Of a stretch of DNA of 64,000 bases, positions 22,775-34,173 are shown in pieces (the first letter of the stretch is position 1; every line of letters starts with the position of its first letter). Source of the DNA: Adenophora triphylla var. japonica. Lineage: Eukaryota; Streptophyta; Magnoliopsida; Asterales; Campanulaceae. Location: the NCBI GenBank assembly GCA_022495995.1, contig JAFEMH010002453.1, positions 248,001-312,000 on the forward strand, written 5' to 3'. Made by a program: the position numbers and the translations under genes. The notes under the pieces are model-generated. The model did not search any database and was not told the DNA's origin. It was given only the letters and a program-made list of their open reading frames with translations.

Positions 22775-23760
22775 CTAAACCAGCGGCCGCATGTTGATCC
22801 AAGTGCGCATATGGACCAAAGCTCGTTCAACGTTATCCCCTGTTAACAGTTTATTTATACCTCTATCTTGCCAAGGAAAAGAAGACTCATCAAATAACAC
22901 ATGTCTTGATAGATATACTTTGTTATTTGATAAGTCTAAGCACCGATATCCTTTACGAATATTATCATATCCAAGAAACATGCAATGTATTGATTTAGGC
23001 ATAAGTTTATGTGCATTGGTAGCGACAACATGAGGAAAACAAGAGCAACCAAAGACTTTCAGAAAGCGATAATCAGGTGTTTGTTTCCACAATTTTTGAT
23101 ATGGGGAGAAGAATTTATGTTGACGCATAGGGAGTCTGTTTATAAGGTAAACAGTAGTATTGAATGCTTCAAGCCAAAATTTGTAAGGAACTTTAGCTTT
23201 AGCCATAAGACACAACCCCATTTCTACAATATGTCGGTGTTTATGCTCGACTACCCCATTTTGTTGAGGTGTATATGGACACGTCATTTGGTGTTTAATA
23301 CCTTCCTTTTGGAGAAAAGTAGTAAAAACACGACTAGTAAACTCACCCCCCCCATCAGTTTGTACAATTTTGACAGTATGTATGGCAGAAATGCGTCTTG
23401 ACAATTGATTTTCAATCTGTATTTTAAAAGAGGCAAATATTTGCGTAACATCAGATTTATGTGTCATAGGAAAAAGCCATACAAAACGAGAATAGTCATC
23501 AACGATAGAAAAATAAAAACGAAATCCATTCATAGAATAAACGGGGGCAGGACCCCAAACATCTAAATGTAGCATATCTAATGGATTCAACGCATTAAAT
23601 GTTCGGGTAGGAAAAGACAACTTGCTAGACTTGCCCAATGGGCACCAATGACAACATTGTTGTTCATTAAGTTTATGGCTCAATGGGAGACTAAATTGAC
23701 GACACAAAACTTTAAAGATAGGAGTTGACGGATGACCCAGCGGGAATGCCAAATTTCTGA
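22775..23760 (-). pseudogene. Copia B integrase
   Basis: Integrase core within a 418-codon frame. Zinc segment CCHWCPLGKSSKLSF; DDE acids in HLDVWGPAPV, VQTDGGGEFTSRV and QNGVVEHKHRH are all present, unlike Copia A. Then FLGYDNIRKGYRCLDL. The open frame extends upstream to 24031, but that part is out of frame with the protease. The DDE core may still be read intact as a fragment. Confidence 0.85.
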
Positions 23761-24577
23761 CTCGTACGTTCACCGAAGAAGCGGCTTGGATTATTTTGCG
23801 ACTTAGAATTGAAAGAAAGTTTGTATAAGCCACCAGAGTTACTACCAGTAATGATGATCTCCTTCGTCCGATTGTCCTTAACACGGAAACCACACGAGTC
23901 AAGTTCAAAAAAACAGTTATTATCCTTAGAAAATTGACGGATGGATAATAAAGGTTTATGAATGTGTGGAACATAAAGAACATTGTGGAGATTAAAAGAA
24001 CGATTATTGACGGAGACGGAAGAACTACCAATGCGTGAAATATTTAACTTAGAACCATCACCAATAGTAATTGCATCTTTACTGAGTATGGAAAAGATTC
24101 GGAGAGGAAGTCGGATCCGGGGTCATATGATTCGTTGCTTTGAATCCGTAATATACGGGTCGAATAAGCCATGTAAGCAAAGTTTGCTTTGAAACCCTCG
24201 CTTGACCTCGAACGGCATGCCAGGCAGAAAACACCATTGGCAAGTGATAGGTGGAGTAGGAAGAAGACCGGCCCATTGTTGCCATTGTGACCTCCACGTA
24301 CGGTAGGAGTAGAAACCCGGACCCCAATTGTTTCCATTCCAACGGCCGGAAGAAGAAGCTGGGGTTCCAGGTTACCAATATTATTGCTCCAATTTACGTC
24401 ATTTTCCTTCGTAAGGTACGTTTGCCCCATGATTACAGTAGGGTTATAGAAGATTGGTAGAGAGTTTGCTGCAGAATTGGAGAAGGTTGGACCTGTGACG
24501 CCGGAATCTGAAGGATTCGACAGTTTTGGCTGGGAAGAAATAGATAAGAAAGGATGGAGGTATGCCCAAAAGATCAA
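23761..24577 (-). pseudogene. Copia B gag and protease, capsid core deleted
   Basis: Starts like Copia A gag (LPIFYNPTVIMGQTYLTKEN, then VNW). It then jumps directly to the segment before the knuckle (near 24380), removing roughly 0.6 kb that encodes the capsid core. The knuckle, protease and pre-integrase regions follow in several frames; the usual DSGATNHMT reads SNESYDPGS or ATNHMTPDP depending on frame. It cannot form a normal capsid protein. Confidence 0.75.
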
Positions 24578-24592
24578 GTTAGGCTGATACCA

Positions 24593-24812
24593 TGTAAGAA
24601 GTTACAGCGGAAGAGAGAAAAGGCAATTGGAGAATTATTCCTTCATGATTTATTTCCATACTGAGGATACAAATATATATACACAGATCCTAAGCAGAGA
24701 TACACTAATACAAAGAATAGCTATAGTCACCAAGATAAACTATCTATACAGAGAACTAAAATACCAACAGGCAAGTGTAATGAACAAATGCTGATACAAT
24801 TCTCGGCTAATA
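24593..24812 (-). repeat. 5' LTR of Copia B
   Basis: 220 bp, identical to the 3' LTR, with TATATATATTTG-type promoter sequence near 24670 on the minus strand. PBS lies immediately to the left (24592 downward). Confidence 0.95.
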
Positions 24813-25010
24813 CCTACTAGGGCGGCAACCTCCCTTGGCCTTTTTCAAATTTTGGGGTTGCCTACTAGGGCGTCAACCTCTCTCGTCCGTTTTCATGTAA
24901 TGGTGGTATCTACTAGGGCGGTAACCTCCCTCCGCCATATCCAAGTTTGGGGTGCCTACTAGAGCGGCAACCTCCCTTATTGTACGCATGCGTTGTATCC
25001 ATTTCTTATC
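24813..25010. repeat. Diverged tandem repeat in Gypsy G2 tail
   Basis: Four copies of GCCTACTAGGGCGGCAACCTC or close variants, at about 24812, 24860, 24910 and 24955, spaced about 45-55 bp. On the minus strand this is the 3' non-coding part of Gypsy G2, downstream of integrase. Copia B inserted into the first copy. Confidence 0.7.
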
Positions 25011-25314
25011 CGCGCCATTCATACATACATCATTCCATGCAATTAGAAATTAACACAAAATTAAAATTGACAAGCCTTGTAAAACCATAACTTCATGAAA
25101 TTTCTTAAATACTTGTTTCTCGAGGCACACAAAACAATATATCATTCCAGAGTAGCAAATTTCATTCTACTTTAAATTTTACCATTCTAAAACAAGAGAA
25201 AGAGAGTATCTCTAATCAAGACATTTTTAATGAAATTAGCGACATTATACTGATAATACCGCTTCCGGTGATCCACGATCTAAGCATTATTTAGTTCTTC
25301 CCCATCCTTCTTTC

Positions 25315-26115
25315 TCAACAGATAAGTACCTTCGCTATAATCTTTGCCACTTGAAAAGGATCTTCCCATTTCTCGTCAAGCTTAGAGAATCCTGGCTTTG
25401 TTCTAGTTGCTTCCATGCTTCTTAGGACCCAATCTCCCACACTGAATGACCTCTTGTTAACCCTTTTATCATGCTGAGCTTTCATTTTTTGCTTGTAATT
25501 AATCATCCTCTTTCTCGTACACATCCTTTTTTCATCACACAAATCAAGATCATTGCAACGTCTTTGCTCATTCCCGACCTTATCATAATAGGTGACCCTA
25601 TACGTGGGCAAAGCAATCTCTGCTGGTACCATTGCTTCTGACACATATATGAGCACAAAAGTTGTTTCTCCTATTGAACCTTTCACAGTTTTCCTAACAT
25701 ACCACAAAGCAGTTGACAGCTCGTCTAGCCATGCTCCGCCCCTTTCGTCCATGTTCTTGCTTAATAAGGCAATTATCTGCTTGTTTGCCGCCTCTGCCTG
25801 CCTGACCATTGCACTGCGACATATAAACATCCGATTTCCGGTGTTTGATATTCAATCTCGCGCATTCCGCGGAAAATTTCTTCCCAAACTGAGTCCCATG
25901 GTCTGAAATGATTGCCCTTGGAAGCCCATATCTGCACCATATATTCTCTTGGACGAACTTGATCACATTATCCTCCGTGATTGTCGCCAGCGCCTTTGCC
26001 TCTGTCCACTAGGTGATGTAATCAACTGCTACTACCACATAATGACATCCGCCTCTAGCCTTAGGAAAGGGCCATATCAAGTCAATTCCCCACATGTCGA
26101 AGGGCCATGTCGCCA
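25315..26115 (-). pseudogene. Gypsy G2 integrase
   Basis: Minus-strand rve core: WGIDLIWPFPKARGG (first Asp), ATITEDNVIKFV, then RYGLPRAIISDHGTQFGKKF (second Asp). The CNGQAExANK region (third acid) is broken by a frameshift near 25790. The second frame gives KQIIALLSKNMDERGGAWLD and the C-terminal SVGDWVLRSMEATRTKPGFS. A TAG (near 26010) also interrupts the core. The C-terminal GKLDEKWEGPF-like segment closes it. Confidence 0.85.
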
Positions 26116-26149
26116 CTATTAGGGTTTGATCTATTACTGAGATTCAACT

Positions 26150-26479
26150 TTATAGAATTTTTTTCTCAAGCTATTGAATGTCTCAGCGAGATCATTTAGG
26201 TGGTCGCCATCCCTTATCTTAATCACCATATTGTCTATGTAAGCTTTTACATTCCTCCCAATCTGCTACTTAAACACTTCTTTGTCCATACGCTGGTATG
26301 TCACTCCAGCGTTTTTCAACCCAAACGACATCATTTTATAGCAAAAATTTCCCTTTGGCGTTCTGAACGCGGTTTTCGTCTTATCCTCCTCCGCCATTTT
26401 TATTTTATGATAACCTGAATAAGCGTCAATGAAACTGAACACCTTGTGCCCTGCTATGGAGTCCACCAACTTATCAATA
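26150..26479 (-). pseudogene. Gypsy G2 reverse transcriptase fragment
   Basis: IDKLVDSIAGHKVFSFIDAY, then SGYHKIKMAEEDKTKTAF and FGLKNAGVTYQRM: RT palm of the same family as G1. Immediately left (near 26115-26150) the sequence jumps to integrase, so the rest of RT and RNase H is deleted. On the right it is cut by Copia C. Confidence 0.85.
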
Positions 26480-26481
26480 TA

Positions 26482-28013
26482 TGTTTGCATGTTTATTATA
26501 TTGAACTGCATCCCTAGTTTTTGTGTACAACTAGTATAAGTTGATAATGGATAATCATGGAGATAATTATATGCATGGAGATGCACATTACACTTATGGC
26601 TACTTGCTAGAGTACAAGTATTGGACATTACATACTTATGAGATTTAAGACATGGTATGTTATCATGATTGAATCTCATGTTAGTCGTGTCATTGAATCC
26701 TTTGAACTTGAGATTATCATCGTCTTCCACATGATGAACATTATGTTTGATATAGTCTAACACTATCTTTAATCGGATTGCAATAAGGGCTATGTTGGCA
26801 CGATTGGATTCTTGTAGGGAAGAATGATAAGTCAAGATGGGATTTGTCCCTCTCGTTGAAAGAGATGTTTGCTTGGGCCCCTCGATGAATGATGTTGATG
26901 AAATGTGTGGCCACACTCAAGTGATTTGATAGAGATCAAATGCATTTGGATTATCAACATATTCGGGATCGATAAAGCATTGAACGGAATGAGTTGACAT
27001 AGACCATGACTCATGTTCAATTGGACATCGTGGACAAAGGGATTCTGACATTTGATCTATCGAGGAATCAAGCTTTGATGTTATATTAATCGGGTGGATA
27101 TAATGGTTTGCTAGAAACCACTTATAACTAGTGAGGTCATGTTTTGACTCACTACCAATATAATATAATTCCTTTTGGGTCACACACAAAGAACGAATTT
27201 GATTCTGGCTGAAAATTGGAATTTTGGCTTGGTCTGTAGTGCGACATACATTGCCTAAAAAATTGGAAATTGGCTCGTATAGTCGTGCGACACACCTTGC
27301 CCGACATTGGGCACGACTCGTGCTCTTGGGTACGAGTCGTTCCCGGGAACAGCACGAGTACTAATTGTGTCACGACTCGTATCACGAGTGTTTTTGCATA
27401 AGCACAACTCGTGCCCTCAAGCACTAGTCGTGCCCAACGCGAAAAACGTGTCCGTACTGCTTTCCAAGGCTGGTAAGGTTTTTGTTATTGACAAGGACTT
27501 AACCCTAAGTGTTAGGGATTTATACCCAAGTATAAATACAATCTTTGTGCAGCCAAAAACCAACTACTACATCATTGTTCTAGGTTTTTGAAACTCAAGA
27601 AATTGATTTTGATTTAGAATAAAAAGTACCAAATAATTCCATTGTTTTGACTTTGATTATTGAATATTGATTCAATAATCAAGAGGATCATCTAGCAATC
27701 CTACAAGAAGCGTTCTTGGTTCGTTCGCGTGTGGATCACCATTAGAGGGAGGTTGATTTATCTCCTAAAGCTTGAAGATCTCCATTGTTGATTTAATCAC
27801 CAAGGTTTTGAACAAGGAAGAAGAAGATCCGATTCGACATCAAAATTTCAAGGCTTGAATTTTGAAGATCAATTTTGACAAACTTCATCGCATTCAAGTT
27901 ATGTAATTCTATTTCATGTTTATCTAATCTCTTCATGCTAAACGGATCTAAGGGCTAGGGTTTTGATGTTATTCTAAGTTCTTCCGCTGCGCTTGTAACC
28001 CCAAAACCCAACA
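26482..28013 (+). repeat. Long LTR of Copia C (single copy)
   Basis: Inferred LTR of about 1.53 kb with ends TGTTTGC...CCCAACA. It abuts the RT of G2 on the left and is followed at 28014 by GTGGTATCAGAGCC, the initiator tRNA-Met primer site. GTATAAATAC near 27531 is a plausible promoter box. 27300-27445 holds repeated CACGACTCGT / ACGAGTCGT dyads. The left end is inferred from the break in homology and the TG start, since no second LTR exists. Confidence 0.65.
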
Positions 28014-28892
28014 GTGGTATCAGAGCCCTGTCTTGCCATGATTAGGATTGAAATTGGCATGCTAGATTTAATTTGATTATTTGCTATCCATGCTATATGA
28101 AATAGATCTAGATTTTATGTGTTTTGTTTTTATGAAAAACAAGTATATATGATATGCCATGGTTATGATTTAGATGGATTAATATGATTAGTTTATCATA
28201 TAGGTTGATGATTTGTTTAATATGATTAAATTAAATTTGTAATTTCTCAAAATTAAATCAAATTGTTTGTATGAAATTTTGTAAAGCTCTATGTTCATAA
28301 TTATGTACACATGAGATTTATGTTACAACCATGCGATGTTTGCTACAATATGTGAAAACCTTCTAAATATTTGAGTCTTATGTCATTCCTTGATTAGAAC
28401 ACTTGTGATACTTTAGGATATTTAATATATTTTTGACTCAGTTAGGTGCATCTTATATCTTAATTTGTGAGCAAGGTGAGATAATGGTTGATGTAGTTTT
28501 GACTCAGTTAGGTGCATCGTTCCATGTCTCACATGTTTGAAAAAGGTTTTGACTTAATTGATGCTTTCAAATGAGATTTGACCCAAGGCATAGATGAGAT
28601 TTAAAACATGTTTTTGACATATGATGTCTAAGGAAATCTCATAAAAGATCTAAGAGTCATATAGTGATATGATTAATGTTTCTACCTAAATAGCTTGATT
28701 TCGGGCATTGACTCAGTTAAACCAAAATTAAGTGAAATATGGATCTTAGCCTACTATGATTATATGATACATGCTTTGTATTTGAAGGTGTATAATTTAG
28801 TGGGAGTATTTATGAAATACATTATTTGCTCTTAGATGATAAATGAGTTGATATTGATATATGCTTATATTGTTTGCATATTTTATAGTAGA
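28014..28892 (+). other. Copia C leader between PBS and gag
   Basis: About 880 bp, AT-rich and without a gene. GACTCAGTTAGGTGCATC occurs twice (near 28437 and 28503) with weaker variants, a small internal repeat. Confidence 0.5.
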
Positions 28893-28975
28893 ATGGCTAA
28901 TCACAATAATCAACCCCTGTCACTGCGATCAGTCCTTGAGAAGGACAAGCTTGAAGAGAGCGGTTACGAATCCTT
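28893..28975 (+). pseudogene. Copia C gag start, truncated
   Basis: ATG at 28893 opens MANHNNQPLSLRSVLEKDKL, the canonical N-terminus of this Copia gag class. Similarity ends within ten codons and the rest of the element is missing. Confidence 0.75.
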
Positions 28976-29548
28976 TATGGTTTTGGATAGTGACTGCTCT
29001 AATATACCACAACTCCACAACATGATATAACCAAAACTTTCACTTACTACTGTAAACGCCTTGTGAGCCACTCTTTCTGAAGCTTCTTATGCAGTAAAAA
29101 AGAGAATGTCAGCTGACAGCAAGATGATGAAACTTAAGTATGAGATTATATCCGAATGCAACAAAATTTGTGTGTGTTTAAACACTCTTTTGATTAGCAG
29201 ATGAACTAACAGATGCTTTTGAACTAAATAATCCTCAGTGAACCTTTTGGGAAATAAACATAACAAGATACAAGTATCGAACCCTTCGATATCACTTGCT
29301 ATGAAAGGTAGAGATTAATGAGCTAATCATACAACTAAATCGGATATAGAGACTAAACTGTTATCATGCAGACAGGCTCAAGGAGCCACAATCTTGGGAA
29401 CATCAGGGAACTAGTCAAACACGATTTACAATAACAACAAAACATAACCCCTTCAAATTTCAGCCATCCATAGCTAATAGATCTAAATCCTTCATTCACA
29501 CTACAATTATAGATTCTAACCTTCATTTAGATTCCACAGAAGCATTGG
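28976..29548. other. No gene recognised
   Basis: AT-rich sequence with stops in all frames. No repeats or splice-bounded exons identified. Confidence 0.5.
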
Positions 29549-30472
29549 AACAATTAGGGATGGCAACGGGTCGGGTTCGGATCGGATCGGACCAGATATG
29601 AACCCGATCCAACACTACAAAAAATTTACCGAACCCGATCCGAGCCCCAAACCGATCCGAAGCTGTCACTTTTTTTCAAACAAACTTGAGATCAGAAAAA
29701 AATTATAGGAATTTATTGGGCAACCCCAATTCTCCAACATTTTGGTAATGGGCAACTATATCAAAATATATTGTTTGCCTGCAAATATGCACCTCAGAAT
29801 TTTATATTGCAACTCCATGAAGCTCAATTCCAGAAAATAACATATATCAGAAAACGAAAATTAGACTCTGTAAGTATGGGACTTCAAAAACAGGCGGCAC
29901 ATACAAACACACTCTGAAATAGAACATGATTTAGTGAAGATGGTACCTGTAAGGATGTCTAAGTTATAACTACTCAATCACTCATCAACATCATCAAATC
30001 CTCAATCAATCAACGAACGGGGAGAGAGAGAAAGGAGGAGATTCACCGAGGAAATGCGCCGCTGCCGCCGTAGTAGAGAGAGAGAAGAGCGGGGAGAGAG
30101 AGAAAGGAGGAGATTCACCAAGGAAATGGAAGAACGGTCAAGTCTGTAATGGCGTTGTGCAGGAGAGAGAGAGACAAGCGATGGAACAGGGAGGGACAGA
30201 AAGGGGCGCCGTAGAGAAGAGAGAGAAACAAGCCCTAATTATCTCTCCAAAAACCTTAAAATTTCGTATATACATATAGGGTATTTGTATTTTTTTTTAA
30301 AGTTAAGGGGCTAAAGTATAAATTAAAACTTAGGTATATGCATTCGGGTCGGATCGGGTCGGGCCGACTGTAATGCCGAACCCGATCCGAATCCGATCGG
30401 GTCATAAAAAATTGAAACCATGTCTGATTTTTTTGGATCGAATCGCCTTCGGTACGGATCGGGTTCGGTTAA
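29549..30472. mobile_element. Probable non-autonomous hAT-like element
   Basis: Begins TTAGGGATGGCAACGGGTCG followed by repeated GGTTCGGATCGG and its complement (29555-29665). The same GAACCCGATCCG / GGATCGGGTTCGG words return at 30345-30470. Starts of the AGGGATGGCAAxGGGTCGG type are common in plant hAT-derived elements. The right terminus is not recognisable because the trinucleotide array begins there. Confidence 0.45.
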
Positions 30473-30473
30473 A

Positions 30474-30878
30474 CTACCACCACTACCACTACAACTACCA
30501 CTACCACCACCACTACTACTACTTCCACCACCACTACTACTACTTCCACCACCACTACCACTACCACCACTACTACCACTACTACTACTATTACAACTAC
30601 TAGTACCACTACTACCTCCATTACTACCACCACTACCACTAATACCACCACTACTACTACTACCACTACTACTATCACTACCACCACTACCACTACCACT
30701 ACCACCACTACTACCATAACTACCACTACTACTACTATCACTACCACCACTACCACTACCACTACCACTATCACTATCACTACCACCACCACTACCACTA
30801 CCACTACTACCACTACTATCACTACTACCACCACTACCACTACTACCACTACTACCACCACTACCACCATTACTACCC
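30474..30878. repeat. Trinucleotide array 1 (ACC/ACT)
   Basis: About 400 bp built almost wholly of ACC and ACT triplets in irregular order. It is the reverse complement in kind of the GTA/GTG array at 33594-34173 and 57173-58247. The long open frames across it are products of composition only. Confidence 0.95.
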
Positions 30879-31181
30879 TAAACCATATGTCATATGTTCC
30901 TTCTCTCGATAACAATTCTAGTTTAACTACAACCCACAAAATGATGTAAAAAATAAAAAATAGGCTTCACTGTCTCATTGATTATTCTTCATATCCATTT
31001 AGCTCACCATGTACCTACAAGTTAAAACATATTGGGACACAAATTTTAAACATTTAGTCAATAATATTCTTCAACACTTGCATGTTTCTAACAAAAAACA
31101 AATGGGTTCCCTCTAAATTATAGAGACAATATATCAACTTATTAACAGTGACAACCATGAATGGTGAGAAATGGGACATAC

Positions 31182-31448
31182 CCGCTCAAGGAAATCGCGT
31201 CCATTAGAATCTGAATAAAATGTTTTGTTGCTTTTTGTTGATGGCGAGAACTTAGTAACAACTTCTTTTCCAATACCATCATCAATAGGTATCGGGCCCG
31301 ACCTGAAGATAAGATTATTGCTTATGGACGAAAGGTGCTAAATGAAGGGTATAAATGTGAAGAAAAATAAGGAAGATTAGCTTACCATGAATTCAACTTT
31401 TGCATGCTCCTTATCCTTGTACATTCTGAGGAGGTTTACCATATCACT
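31182..31448 (-). pseudogene. Captured alpha-mannosidase exons (GH38)
   Basis: Two exon-like blocks with good splice sites. 31448-31386 follows TTTTTCAG and ends before GTAAGC, encoding SDMVNLLRMYKDKEHAKVEF. 31302-31182 follows ATCTTCAG and ends before GTATGT, with IPIDDGIGKEVVTKFS and NKTFYSDSNGRDFLER. These are the central/C-terminal part of lysosomal-type alpha-mannosidases. An extra G after GTCGGGCCC shifts the second exon out of frame. In the intact enzyme these exons belong to a protein of about 1,000 residues, so this is a captured fragment. Confidence 0.78.
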
Positions 31449-31477
31449 CTGAAAAAGTTCCTCTCGAATGATGAAAA

Positions 31478-32882
31478 CCAGCAGATCCATCTGCACTGGT
31501 CCCAATATTCAATCCAGATTTCTCACTTTGTTTAGTTGTTGCCAGAAGTTCTTCCGTCAATGCAATAACCTGCAGGTGCATATCATTTAGCCAAGTTCAA
31601 ATTTCTTATAACAAATTATCTATATCAGAAGTACCAAAAGGTTATTGATTTTGAACATAGAATCTTAGTATGAACATCTGAAATTGGGACTGATAAGGAT
31701 ACGGGCCATTATGACAAATAATAGACCTGCACAGAAACTAAGATAGAAGTGATGGGAACTTGATGGAGTTGCTATATCCAAAATAATTATGAATTACTTC
31801 AGACCCCCTGGGTGTACATGTTTCAATATTACAAAAATGCACATTGTTACCTTCTTCACCTAGGAAATAGAAAGCGCTTCTCATTCACTCCTAATCAACT
31901 TATCTACCGGCTATAGCAAACTTAGATATTGAAAAATACCAATATAAATAGAAAAATATGCATTTGTCCTAATAAAGATATATTAGTACTTGGTTTTCTC
32001 GGACAACAATAGTAAATAACTGCTATTATATGGGAACAAGGATAACTTCAAAACTGAAGTACTACCTTAAACTGTCAAAACAAACAGAGATTTCACATCT
32101 CCAGCTGAACTAAAAATTGGTTTGATCGTAGCTACTCTGGTTAAACAATAAACCTCATAGTGTCCAAGAAGCATGGTTCTAACTTGCAGAACCGCAATAC
32201 ATAGCGGTAATGATTTGAATCACTACATGGTCAAAAATTAGGTTGGACTAAATTTTCTATATTTTTGAACTACATACATAATATATTCAAATTCTATACA
32301 TTTATCTTGATTCTCATATATAACAATAATGCCAATCAAGGCATACAGAGTTCATAAGTTTGACTTGACACAAGGCTCCATTGATAAACCTTTATTCAGT
32401 AACCACCTTTCTCCATGCCAAAACTGCAACACACTTGTTCCTTTAACACTAATAATAACCAAACACTATACACCTTCATAAGACCAAATGTTTGTAGTTG
32501 ATGATCAATTAATAAAACCAAATACAGTTCTTGAATTCGGATAGAAGTAAACCTAAATCAGAACCCAATTATGTTGACATATCCCTGCAGATTTTACATA
32601 GTGAAAAAGACATGAACCACTACAACCCTAGGAAAACTCAAAACTACAATACCATCAAAACAATTTGCACGAAAACCAAATAACAGTTCAAGAAAACTAA
32701 AGAATCAAATTTGACACAAGATTATATAATAAAAAAAAACCTAATTCCACCTGGGTAACAAATAGAGTAGAATATATAATCATCGAAATTAGATAATTGG
32801 GTACCTGATGGAGCTGTTCTTTGTAAGTAGCGAGATTGGAAGCAAGTTCTTCTATGCTCACCTCTTCCTCGTCTCCTTGCAT
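31478..32882 (-). pseudogene. Captured SPF30/SMN-like splicing-factor exons
   Basis: Exon 1 (32882-32805) starts with ATG and encodes MQGDEEEVSIEELASNLATY plus KEQLHQ, ending at a GTACCC donor. The next block (31569 to about 31478) follows CACCTGCAG and encodes VIALTEELLATTKQSEKSGL. Together they match the N-terminal helical region of plant survival-motor-neuron-related splicing factor 30. The exon that normally lies between them and the Tudor domain are absent. The second block runs directly into an alpha-mannosidase exon with only a splice-acceptor sequence between. Identification is from memory of the family. Confidence 0.65.
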
Positions 32883-33593
32883 ATCATTTTATTTATTTGA
32901 GAAAACAGAATTATTTTGAACTGGAATTTGATTTGTTAGAGTGAAGAATCCAAAAAAAAAACGAAGGAATTATAAGACATAAGTTGAATTGGAGATTGAA
33001 AACAGAGTGATAACAACTTCAATTTAGGGATTTATTTGGGGGAGAGAGAGAGAACCCTAGAATCGATTACAGGGAAGAGAGGGGAAGAGCGGTAGAATAT
33101 TCGAGGAAGAATCGGCACTAGAGGAGGAGGAAGAGTCATCGGAGTTGGAGGAAGAGGAAGAGAAACGAGAGTGAATTAGAGAGGAAAAGAAAAGGGTTTC
33201 TAGATTACAGTCTCGTGGAATGAAAAAAGGAGGAAAGGAAAGGGTTCTAGATTACAAACCCTTTGAATTTTCCCAAAAAAAAGAGGGAAATTAAATTTAA
33301 TAGCCAGCCATATTGCATTAAAAGGATATAATGCAACGCCCAGTAACTTATGAAGAGGAACTTTTTAAAAAGTTAAGTTTTATTTATTTCAAAATTTCTA
33401 ACTTTTTTATATAACTTTTTGCGAAAAATGTATGTAGTAAACAAAAGTCTAAAATAGTCTTCTTTATCAAAAAAAAAAAAAAGTTAATATACAGTATAGA
33501 ACTTAACAGAAACTGTTAAAAAGTTAACTGTTTTTTTTTAAAACTGTTAAAAAGTTAACTTTTTTATTCAAAACCTGTTAGAAGTAAATGATA
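32883..33593. other. Purine-rich leader-like DNA and subterminal repeat
   Basis: 32883-33290 is the sequence upstream of the captured ATG, rich in GA and likely the donor gene's 5' leader. 33310-33345 holds ATTGCATTAAAAGGATATAA followed by TGCAACGCC, the same repeat found three times at 58270-58480. This links the two sides of the Tat insertion. Confidence 0.5.
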
Positions 33594-34173
33594 TTGGTGA
33601 TAGTGGTAGTAGTGGTAGTGGTAGTGGTAGTAGTGGTGGTAGTAGTAATAGTAGTGGTAGTAGTAGTAGTGGTGGTAGTAGTAGTGGTAGTGGTAGTGGT
33701 AGTGGTAGTAGTGGTAGTAGTAGTGGTAGTAGCGGTAGAAATGGTAGTAGTGGTGGTAGTAGTAGGAGTAGTGATGGTAGTGGTAGTGGTACAGGTAGTA
33801 GTGGTGGTAGTGGTAGTGGTGGTAGTAGTGGTGATAGTGGAGGTGGTAGTGGTAGTAGTGGTAGTGGTATTAGCGATAGTAGTGGTAGTAGTGGTGGTAG
33901 TGGTAGTAGTGGTGGTAGTAATAGTGGTGGTAGTGATAGTGGTAGTAGTGGTGGTAGTGGTAGTAGTGGTAATAGTGGTGGTAATGGTAGTAGTGGTGGT
34001 AGTAGTAGTGGTGGTAGTGCTAGTAGTAGAAGTAGTGGTGGTAGTGGTAGTAGTGGTGGTGGTATTGGTATTGGTGGTGGTGATGGTGGTAGTAGTAGTA
34101 GTGGTAGTAGTGGTATTAGTAGTAGTGGTGGTAGTGGTGGTAGTGGAAGTAGTGGTGGTAGTGGTAATAGTGG
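33594..34173. repeat. Trinucleotide array 2, left part (GTA/GTG)
   Basis: 580 bp of GTA and GTG triplets with rare others. It ends in AGTGG at 34169-34173, directly before the Tat element, and continues at 57173 with AGTGG. It is therefore the left part of one array of about 1.65 kb. Confidence 0.95.

Larger units (their letters stand above)
20563..24812 (-). mobile_element. Copia LTR retrotransposon B, recent insertion
   Basis: A complete minus-strand element of 4,250 bp. Both LTRs are 220 bp (20563-20782 and 24593-24812) and, compared base by base, identical. The target duplication CCTAC lies at 20558-20562 and 24813-24817. In element orientation the LTR runs TATTAGCC...TTACA. PBS TGGTATCAGCCTAAC adjoins at 24592 and a C-run (20783-20793, G-run in sense) is the polypurine tract. 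It is the same family as Copia A. Despite young LTRs, gag has lost its capsid core and pol carries many small indels, so it must have been copied using proteins from another element, unless the indels are sequence errors. Confidence 0.93.

Noticed and set aside
26266..27424. Minus-strand open frames across the left half of Copia C
   Set aside because: They run through the LTR and across the junction with Gypsy RT; only the RT end (26150-26479) is real coding sequence.
29613..29626. CACTACAAAAAATT as the left end of the CACTA-like element ending at 58664
   Set aside because: Beyond CACTAC it does not match the right terminus and lacks the subterminal repeats; left unassigned.
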